Part shown: piece after piece, positions 46,706 through 55,861 of the stretch
Numbering within the stretch: position 1 is the stretch's first letter
Layout of the letters: every line of letters starts with the position of its first letter
Assembly: GCF_000715075.1 (NCBI RefSeq)
Contig: NC_134095.1
Coordinates: 45,548,806-45,612,805, forward strand
Reading direction: 5' to 3'
DNA length: 64,000 bases
Source of the DNA: Nicotiana tabacum
Lineage: Eukaryota > Streptophyta > Magnoliopsida > Solanales > Solanaceae
Program-made: the position numbers and the translations under genes
Notes under the pieces: model-generated
Told to the model about the DNA's origin: nothing
The model's input: only the letters and a program-made list of their open reading frames with translations
Databases searched by the model: none

Positions 46706-49381
46706 ACATGAACCCAGAATCTCTGGTTCAGGGTTCAAGAATTCGAGCTTGTTTTAACGATTTTTACTTGGCTTCATTTATTGTTAATATTATTGTATTC
46801 TGTGAACCTTTTGTTCTAAATGCTATCTGTTTACCGCTTTAAATATTGTCTGAATTGTATACAACTGTCTTCTTATGATACCCCTCTGTGTCTTCTGAAA
46901 ATGGTGCACACGTTCGCGTGACCCGCTTTTTCTGTAGAAATTATACCAAATAGAACGAGGCTGGGCCAGCAACAAGGCCGAGTAAACTTTAGTTCTCCCG
47001 GTACGTTGCCCCCTCTTCGGCCCCAGTTGTCCGTTCGGGTAACCCAAGTCTAGAATACAACCCCAAGATTTAAACCTAGAAAAACACAGCCTCATGCCGG
47101 ATCCCTAGTAGGAACGTTTGCTTGCATCACGTGTATTTGACTTTGGGGACTCAACACAGGGGTTAGGTCCGTCCAGGACAAGTGTACCCAAAATAACAGA
47201 CCATCTTGATGCATCTTATGTGCTACATATTGCATTTTTTCAAGGGTAAAAGGGTCATTTGGCGGACCAATGATAATTGAGGGAGAATAAAAAAAAAAGA
47301 AAAAAAATAGAAAAAAGAGAGGGTGAAGTGTGAGGATAAAGCGAGTAGGGTCTAATTATGTTTTCTGTCATATTTTTGTTAAGAAAAAAAAGAGCTCGAA
47401 AATTCAATAAAAAAAAAGGTTTTGCACTTTTTCATCATTTTCCGAAATCAGAAAATCAAAAAAAGGGAAAGAGAAAAATCCAAAATGAGTTTGCATGTTT
47501 CATCATTTTTTTCAAAAAAAAAAGGATTCATCATTTTTTACAAAAAAAATATATTTTTCCTAAATTAGTTGTTTTTTTTATTCTTGCCCGTATCCAATCT
47601 ACCGGAACTACGCATACCTGATTCTCGTCTTTCGGGGCATGATACGTAGGCAACCCACATAGGGTCCGGTCTTCCTAGTAAATCTTAGGTTCTTGGCTTT
47701 GCGGGGTCTTAGCCAAATTTTTTATTTTTAGCCACTTTTAGTCACATAGGTTAATTTTAGAAAAGTAGTCATAATCATGTCTTGCATTTGTCTAACATGA
47801 AGGGTTATTGTCTCACATAGCGTTTTAGGTCTTTGACATTATTTAGTCTTAATTTTCTCATACATGTGTGGATTTACTTATCGGAGTTTGAGCATGACAG
47901 AGCCCCAGGACCATCTAGTCAGGATCGCTCATTCAGGAGTGGATTAAAAGGAGATTTTCTTTTCTTTTTTATGCTTTGAGTCTGTTGTTCTTTTTTATGT
48001 CGTCTTTAAACTTCTAGCTTGGTACAGTAATGTCGAGTCTCTTGTTATTGTTCTTTTTTTTTTGTATTTGAAAATGTATTATAAATCAAAAATCCAAAAA
48101 AAGAGATTTTGCGTTTTTATATTTCAGTTAGAAGTTTTCTTTAGAATACTAATTCTAGGAATTAAAAAAATTTTAAAAAAAAATTCAGTTGAGGTGGTTT
48201 TACTTTAGGAAGTTAATATTTAGAGCTCAAAATAGAAAAACTAAATTTTTATATTTCCTTTAGTATATTAAGACTAAAATTCAAAAAAAAAAAAAGAATT
48301 TTCTTCTAGTACCTCTTTAAAGGTTTTCTTTTAAGATATTAATTCCAAAAATCCAAAAAGATTTTCTTTTGAGATTCTTCTTTGGGAAATTGATGAAAAA
48401 TGACTAATTATTTTTTCCTTTAACTAGAACTCTAGAACATTGTACATAGAAGAAAAAGAAAATAATACATTTTATCTTCTGTTTATCTTTAACGTTTCTT
48501 CCTTAGGTAATCAAAATTGAAATCCAAAAATATTTTTTTTTATTCATTTCTCGTTTCGAAATCTTTCTTCAGGCATATCAAATGAAAATTCAAAATATTT
48601 TTCTTTGGTTTATTCTTTTGACTTCCTTCCTAAAAAAAGGATCAAAAAATATTTTTTTCTACTAGGGTTTATTCTCCTTAATAATTTAACATAGAGTATT
48701 TGTATCAAAAAGAAAAAAAGGGAAAAAAATATATGCTCATTAAGCTTGAGTTTAGAATAGATTATAGAATATCAAGTCTAGAAAATTCAAAAAAAGAAAA
48801 GAAAAGGATTTGCTTCTTTTATTTCTCTTTTCTCATCAGAGTAGTCATCAAGGTAAAAAAAAAGAAAAAGATAGCGTTAGTTTGTTCACATATGCGGCGT
48901 CATGATACGGAGGCAACTTACACAGGGTTCAATCGAATTATTTTTTTATTATTAAAAGAAAAAGAAAAAAAAGAAAAATAACCGGAAAAAAGAAGGAAAA
49001 AAAAAGATGAAAGAAAGAAGAAAAAAAAGGGTGAAATTATGGGGTGTGAGAAATGAGAGGAAAGAAAAGAGTGATAATTAGAAAAAAAAAGGAAGGAAAA
49101 TGAGCAAGCCAAGAAAGTGCTAGAGAAAGAAAAAAGAAGATTGAAATGAACTAATTGGGATGATGCCAAGTGACCTTGTGACCCTAGAAGTCATTCTAGA
49201 ACTGTTAATTGTTGCTAGGTGCATTGCACGCAATGTGATATTTTTAGTTGTTAAATGCCCTAATGCTAACAGGATGTCCCCATTTTGTTCCTTTTGTTAT
49301 CTTCATTGAGCAGAAGGGTGGTCGGTTTGTGATTTTTAAGTAACTCATCCACACAACACAAGATCAAAGAGCAAGGTAGCC
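46706..49381 (+). other. Long A-rich leader of B2
   Basis: Collinear with the B1 leader, with the same homopurine runs and the first paired motif intact. The second paired motif (near 48880-48935) has lost its 5' half through a small deletion. No gene. Confidence 0.7.
47603..47670 (+). ncRNA. Paired motif, copy g (B2 leader)
   Basis: CTACG (47608-47612) pairs with CGTAG (47645-47649), with CCTGATTC and GGCAACCC, then GGGTCCGGT. A truncated sister (GATACGGAGGCAAC, GGGTTCAATCGAAT) lies at 48903-48935. Confidence 0.55.
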
Positions 49382-50905
49382 ATGACAAGTAAAGACTTGG
49401 ACACAGGGGTTATTGATCAGTCTAAGGGAATTGTTGAATCAAAATCTGAGTTGAAAGAAGAGGTCTTAAGGTTGAAAGGACAGATGGCTGAAATATACCA
49501 AGCCTGGATTAGTGGGCGTCCTCCACCATTATTTCCCACTAGTTACCTTGAAAGCCTTGTCACCATCCTGCCACTGTCACAAATCTAGATTCCTACTGTT
49601 GTTGATATCTTCCCACAACCTTTCCACACTCCACCCGCCAAAACCACCTCATATCCCGCTCATTTGACCACTCATGTTTTTGTAGCTCATCCACCTACTA
49701 CCTTTCCTCGATCCTCTAGCGAGACTATGTTCAAAATCCTTGATGCCCAATACCATGATCCAGAACCAATTTTCAAGGTCCCGGGTCCATACTCTTACGC
49801 TCCTCATTTTAAGCCTCTCGGTGAGACTGCAAAGCCTGCTGAGATAGTGGAGCAAGATGAGATATCCAGAAAGCTGAAAGGGTTTCAGATGCCAAAGTTT
49901 AATTAGTATGATGGGCGTGGAGATCCAGTAGCCCATCTGAGGGGCTATTGCAGTGAAATGAGAAGTGTTGGCGGGAAAGATGAGTTGCTGATGGCGTATT
50001 TCAGTGAGAGCCTGACTGGGGCAGCTTTGGAATGTCATACTCGTCAAGATGTTGGGTAAGTGGCATACATGGGATGACATGGCTCAAGATTTTATGCTAC
50101 ACTTTCAGTACAATATAGACATTATCCCAGAGCGCTCCTCCCTATCTCAAATGGAAAAGAAATGCAAGGAAAGGTTTAGGGAGCTTTGGGTCAGATGGAA
50201 CGAACAAGTTGCTTGGGTCAATTCTCTGGATGATATAAAAGATGCTACTGAGCCCCGCCAACGACAGGATTCAGTAGTCATTCCCGCTAAACAATTTCAG
50301 CCTCAATATCGACCACATGGATATCCCTGTGCACCAGATAATCCTCCCCAATGCTACTTCTCTCCACAAAACCCCCAAAGTCCTACATCACTTTCCCAAT
50401 ACTCCCTCCTCCACAATGCACCACCATATGCTCCACATCTACAAGGCCCGCGATGGCTCGCACCGCTTCCACAAATATCTTACCCGCCCCTCAAGCATAT
50501 CAACCACCTACCCGCAGAAGGTTCCAACCGAGGCCAGAGTACAAGATGAAGAGGCAAAAGTAAAAGGAAAAGACTTTCACTCCCATTGGAGAATCATATG
50601 TTAGTTTGTTCCAAAGGTTGATGCAATTAAACATGCTGAAGCCGATTCAGATAAACATGCCGAACCCTCTTCCAAAGAAATTTGATTATTCTCAAAGGTG
50701 CGCATATTGCTCTGATGCCCCAGGTCACAACAGGGAAAAGTGTTGGCATCTGAAAAAAGCAATTCAGAAGCTTATTGATGCAGGTGACATTGTCGTGCAA
50801 AATCCATATGCAGTAGACACTAGCCAAAGTCCATCGCCTGTTCATAATGAGACGCATATGGTGGGTATGATTTGTTTTGAAAAGGAATGTGAGAATTCTT
50901 CTTAG
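49382..50905 (+). pseudogene. Gag, B2 (stops and frameshifts shared with B1)
   Basis: ATG at 49382: MTSKDLDTGVIDQSKG, helix to GQMAEIYQAWISGRPPPLF, then TAG at 49586-49588 at the same site as in B1. The core continues FKILDAQYHDPEPIFK and ISRKLKGFQMPKFN, a TAG near 49905 where B1 has Leu, HLRGYCSEM, SESLTGAALE, then a +1 shift at 50057 also present in B1, WHTWDDMAQDF, ERFRELWVRWNEQVAWV, a Pro/Tyr/Gln-rich stretch with further shifts, and finally an intact zinc knuckle CAYCSDAPGHNREKCW (about 50699-50750, C-x2-C-x5-H-x4-C). The frame ends at 50905 with no protease. It cannot be translated whole. Confidence 0.87.
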
Positions 50906-52060
50906 ATCCTCAGAGTCCACATGCTGCAAAGCTTTCAGCGCTATCAGAGGTTGATCTTAAGAACGAGCCGGCAAAAGGGAACCAAAACCAATTTGTTAAA
51001 GTTAATATAATGGAGGCTTGTGAAGGTCTTAGTATTGTTGATGCAGAACTTAGTGGCTAAGATGCCGTGCTTGGTAATTGTAAAGACGCTCCATCTCTTG
51101 GCTAGCTGGGGAGGAGTCTTGGTGGTTTATTTTGTTTTCATTTCTATTGTTCGGGTTATTTTCAGGGTTGTAATCCGGATACTGTCTTGCGACTCAAACT
51201 CTTCTATCCTTTTATTTTGCTTAGTTTGTTTAGTGGTAGTAGCTCGTTTAGTGTTGTCTAGTTTTGTTCCCGGGTTGTAATCCCAACTTATTTTACTTGT
51301 TTTATTATCCAAACCCTTTCAACGTCTGTCTAATGCAGTTTCCTGTTTTCTGCTATTTCTAGTCAGTGTTTGTTTAGTTCTCTTTTCCTTTTATAGTTCT
51401 TTTCTTGCTGACTCTAGTGACATGACATGCACGCATAATTCTAGGTCTGATCTTAAAAGTTAGCCTAATCATAAAGCAATGAAACAATTTTGAAGATATA
51501 GGGACATTTGAGGGAAGTAAGTAAAGAGATTTTGAGATCGCTTAAAGCCCGAATTGTGTGAAATTGGGGCAGATAATTTGGTAAGTTAATGGGGTGACAA
51601 GAATTCGTTAAAGGAGAGTGCATCCCAGACAATTTGAAGCAAGCAACTTTGAGTTCAAGTGCATCTCAAGTTACAAATAAAGTCAAGAAAGTTTTCTCCG
51701 AATTGAGGGAGGATATCCATTGTGAAGAGGAAATCACCCAACGAGGGTTCTGTACTTGACAAGGTGCTAAAGAAAAGTGGAAGGCATACCAATGATATCA
51801 ATGCCGAAGCCGCAAAAGAAATATTGTGTATGATCTTCAATTTTTATCCTCAGGTTGCATGTGTTGTACTTGGTATTTTCAGGGATTGGGAGGCCCTCTT
51901 TCATCTACCCAAATACTTTATACCATTCGGTACCCCTTTTGAGCCGGTGCTAATTTTCTTGACCTCCGCTCTTTTGGAATCAAGTTAGAGTTTAAAAAAA
52001 AGGAGGAGAGTTCATGTCCCATAGGTTTGTTTAAGAAAGTTCATTCCAAAGGGAAAATTC
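50906..52060 (+). other. B2 3' untranslated region, part 1
   Basis: Matches B1 36271-37380. It contains an 88-codon frame (51722-51988) that B1 does not keep in frame; no domain recognised. Confidence 0.6.
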
Positions 52061-53031
52061 AAAAGAGAAAATAGAAAAGAAGAAAAAGAAAGAAAAAGAA
52101 AAAGAAAAAGAAAAAGGAAAAGGAAAATAGTAACAAAAGTAGTCGTGTGAACTACGTTTGACCTGATTCTTGTCAGCACAAGATACGTAGACAGCCTTAC
52201 GGTTCGGTCATACCAAATAAAATACTTCATAATCCTACGAAGTCGAGAGTGGGGCAATATTTCTTAGAAATTCCATCTCAAAAAGAAAAAAAGAAAGTCA
52301 AATTCCCTTGTTTTAAAATTGGGGCAAAGTTTTTAAAATGGATTCCAAAAGTTGTAAATAAATTAACCTTGTTATCTTAGTTATTTTGAGCCTTTGTGAT
52401 ATCCTTCCTTTCTAACACTATCCAATAGCCACATTACAGTCCAAAAAGACCTCTAAGATAATCTTTGAGAGTGCTGAGTTAGCCATGCCAGATACGTATG
52501 ATGTTTTTACTATGATCAATGCCTTGTCATCTACAGAATTGGAGGAAAGAAGAAGAAAAGAAAAAAAATGAGAGTCTTATCGGTAAAAACCTTCACAGGC
52601 ACCATAAGACGACAGTAAGTTGAGACAAAGAACAAAATGAGAGAGACTTGATGGTGAAAACCCGTCGGGCACTACAAGTTGAATAAGGACCGTGAATCAG
52701 ATGGGATAATCGGAGCAGTGAAGCCCAGTTTCATGACTCTGAGGTACAACAAGAGTTGAACATTAGACTTGCTTGATAGATTAGGCCACTTAATTAAAAG
52801 ATGCATGTCATGGTCATTAGAGTTGGTGTCCACATCTGATAAGTTTCTACTTTGTAGTTTTGTTGTTAGGAATCATCTCTTTCCATTGTCCTTTACTCTG
52901 TTCCTCTTGTCTTGTTTACTTCCTCTTCCTGAGTCTGTTTGGTCAGAACAAGTGAGAAATGACTTCAAAATTTGCCACCAGCTTTTCAATTGCACAAAAC
53001 GGGATCTGGCTAGCACATTAAAGTGGCATAA
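52061..53031 (+). other. B2-specific 3' region with one paired motif
   Basis: Starts with an A/G-rich run (52065-52130), then the paired motif at 52150, then sequence with no B1 counterpart: B1 jumps from the equivalent of about 52060 to the tandem repeats. A 129-codon frame (52769-53158) overlaps the next array and shows no domain. Confidence 0.55.
52150..52210 (+). ncRNA. Paired motif, copy i (B2 3' region)
   Basis: CTACGT (52152-52157) pairs with ACGTAG (52185-52190). Nested inside, CTTGT (52169-52173) pairs with ACAAG (52178-52182) around a 4-base loop. GACAGCC and GGTTCGGTCA follow. This is the cleanest two-stem example. Confidence 0.6.
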
Positions 53032-53830
53032 GTCAGCAAAGAACAACATGCACACTGAGTTGGTAACAATCAACGTGCTTTGGGATTCATGTGAAATACA
53101 AAGGATTGGTATATGTCAATTCATGAACAATACAACAGATAAAGGGTGTTGGGCTTGAACGGATCAAGGGTATTTTTTGTGATAAGGTTGACAGAGAAAG
53201 TGGTTAACCAATAACAAGCAAGGTCTTCCAAGTGAAAATCAAAGTTATAATGGCAAGTGAAGGAGCAATAGACCTCAAGGACAAGACAGTGGTTTATGTC
53301 AGGAAAGAACAGTATGCACACTGAGTGGGTGATAATCAACGTGCTTTGGGATTCAGGTGAAATACAAAGGTTTGGTATATGTCAATTCATAAACAATGCA
53401 ACAGATAGAGGATATTGGGTGAACGGATCAAAGGTATTTTCTATGATAAGGTTGACAGAGAAAGTGGTTAACCAATGACAAGCAAGGTCTTCCAAGCGGA
53501 AATCAAAGTTATCATGGAAAATGAAGGAGCAATAGACCTCAAGGCCAAGGACAGTGGTTTAAGTCAGGAAAGAACAAAATACGCACTAAGTGGGTGGCAA
53601 TTAACGTGCTTCTAGATTCATGTGAAACACAAAGGTTCAGTATATGTCAATGCATGAGCACAATGCAACAGATGAATGGTATTGGGTTTGAATGGATCAG
53701 AGGTATTTTTCGTGATAAGGGTGATAGAGAAAGGGTAAGTCAATAAATAGGCAAGTTCGTTCGAGTTGAAATCGAAGTTATCATGGGAAGTGAAGGAGCA
53801 ATCGCCCTCAAAGTCAAGGCCGCAAACCAA
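53032..53830 (+). repeat. ~266-bp tandem repeat, three copies (B2 only)
   Basis: GTCAGCAAAGAAC / GTCAGGAAAGAAC begins copies at 53032, 53298 and 53563 (periods 266 and 265). Each has ATCAACGTGCTTTGGGATTC, ATATGTCAAT and GAAGGAGCAAT. Not present in B1. Small frames inside are not preserved from copy to copy. Confidence 0.88.
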
Positions 53831-54225
53831 CCACCATGTTTAAACTCACAAGTTTTCTTTGATTGAAACAGGGGCAGGAATTTTTGTTTGTTCTGGAGAA
53901 ACCCTCCGTGAGGAAAGCAGGTGCCAGACAGGCTCGACAATAAGTTTCTAGTACTCTCCTGGATAAAGGGATTTAGTAAGTTTTGAGATCCTCGCAAGTG
54001 ACAGGGTCTGACGATAGTTTTACTTTTGGGAAGTATAATTTGGCATTTAAATTGTCACTTTTGAGAAGAGGTTTGGTTTGAAATTTTCAAGATAAAGGAA
54101 TTTAGTTTAAAGTTTGTTCTGATAACAAGAATAGGTTAACACTCACAGATGTTCCCAATATCAAACTGGGGCAGAAAAATTTCTTTTGTTTTGTCTGTTT
54201 TATTGAAATCAATCACCCACTTGAA
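53831..54225 (+). other. B2 spacer between the two arrays
   Basis: Unique-looking sequence with no frame or motif that I recognise; it ends in CAAACTGGGGCAGAAAAATT. Confidence 0.5.
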
Positions 54226-55330
54226 GAACAAGGGGAGATAGTTCAAAGGAAAAGCAGTCTCAAGAGAAAACAGTTCAAGTGTTGGAAATCAGGTGCCCAC
54301 CTGGAAAACAAAGGGAAGCAGTTCAAGTTTCGAGGAAAAGCAGTTCAAGTGTTGGAAAATCAAGCGCCCACCTGGAAAACAAAGGGAAAACAATATAAGT
54401 TTCAGAGGAAAGCAAGACAGTTCAAATATTGGTAATCAGGCGCCCACCTGGAGAACAAAGGGAAAGAAGCAATGTTCAAAGGGAGACATCAATCATGAGC
54501 CCACCTGGAGAACAAAGGGAAACCGTTTGAGTCTCAAGGAAAAACAGTGCAAATGTTAGTAATCAGGCACCCACCTGGAGAACAAAGGGAAACCAACAAT
54601 GTTCAAAGGAAGGCAGCAATCAGGAGCCCACCTGGAGAATAAAGGGAAACAATTCAAGTATCAATGAAAAACAGTGCAAATGTTGGTAATCAGGCACCCA
54701 CCTGGAAAACAAAGGGAAAACAATAATGTTCAAAGGAGGACAACAATCAGGAGCCCACCTGGAGAACAAAGGGAAACAATTCAAATCTTAAGGAAAAGTA
54801 GTGCAAATGTTGGTAATCAGGCACCCACCCGGAGAACAAAGGGAAAGCAGCAATGTTCAAAGAAAGACAACAATTAGGAGCCCACCTGGAGAACAAAGGG
54901 AAAACAAGTCAAGTCTCAAGGAAAAGCAGTGCAAGTGTTGGAAATCAGGCACCCACCTGGAGAACAAAGGGAAGTAGCAATGTTCAAAGGAAGAGGATTC
55001 AAGTTCAGCAATCTGGCGCCTACCTGGAAAACAAAAGGGAAAACAATTCAAGTTTAAGAGGAAACAAAGACAATTCAAATGTTGGTAATCGAGCACACCT
55101 AGAGAACAAAGGGAAAGCAACAATGTTCAAAGGAAAACGGTTCAAGTTCAGCAATCAGGAGCCCAACTGGAGAAAACGGGAAAACAGTTCAAGTTTCGAG
55201 GAAAAACAGTGCAAGTATTGGCAATCAGGCGCCCACCGGGAGCATAAGGAGAAGGCAGTCCAAATTTCGAAGGAAGACAACTCGAGTATTGGCAATCAGG
55301 AGCCTACCGGGAGAATAAGGGAATTCACTT
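54226..55330 (+). repeat. Alternating ~57/71-bp tandem repeats (B2 3' UTR)
   Basis: Same core (CCCACCTGGAGAACAAAGGG) and two-part organisation as the B1 array, with independent changes. Open frames such as 54853-55362 come from the repeat and differ from B1. Confidence 0.85.
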
Positions 55331-55682
55331 TAGAATACAATTCAAGTCAGCAACAAAAGTAGCTCGCGGCAAGAATGTGAGTCAACAGTCCGAGGTGATC
55401 AACAGAAGTTAGTCACAATCCAGAATAAAAAAAAGAAAGGCAAGAAGTGAATCCAAATGCAAAAGTTGATGAAAGATTTGAGCTGCTTAAGACATGACTC
55501 AAGTAACAAGCATGGTATGTCCGATTTTGATAAGAATCTTGTAACTCATAGTTGACAGGCTTAACTAGTCTTTTTCATTTTTGATTTTTGATGTAATAAT
55601 AGGACCGTGGATCGAAACCTCAACGGAACGACACCTCGACCAGCTCCCCACCTCAGTATACTCCATCATTGTTTCTACTTCT
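55331..55682 (+). other. B2 spacer upstream of the last paired motif
   Basis: Partly matches B1 38576-38962 but lacks its middle, and has instead about 70 bp (about 55615-55690) not seen in B1. No gene. Confidence 0.5.
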
Positions 55683-55752
55683 GAACTACACGTGGCCTGA
55701 TTCCTTTATAGCCAAGAATATGTAGGCAGCTCAGATACCAGGGCTCGGTCAC
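55683..55752 (+). ncRNA. Paired motif, copy j (B2, upstream of the polypurine tract)
   Basis: CTACA (55686-55690) pairs with TGTAG (55721-55725). Compared with CTACG/CGTAG the last pair changed from G-C to A-T on both sides, a compensatory change. Inner CTT/AAG (55704-55706 with 55714-55716). GCAGCTCAG and GGGCTCGGTCAC follow. Confidence 0.55.
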
Positions 55753-55848
55753 ATTCCCCTTTCTCTTAGTTTTGGTCTCCTTAAATAAGGGTCGGTTCAA
55801 AAACCTATCTAGTCGTTCTTTGTCTGAAAATACTTTGTATTTCCAGTC

Positions 55849-55861
55849 AAAGAGTGGCAGC
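55849..55861 (+). other. Polypurine tract of B2
   Basis: AAAGAGTGGCAGC just before the 3' LTR; one pyrimidine interrupts the tract compared with A1 and B1. Confidence 0.75.

Noticed and set aside
52769..53158. 129-codon plus-strand frame in B2
   Set aside because: Hydrophobic start then low-complexity text overlapping the 266-bp array; no counterpart in B1 and no recognisable domain.
54293..55362. Open frames over the B2 repeat array
   Set aside because: Same reason as for B1; the period is not kept in one frame.
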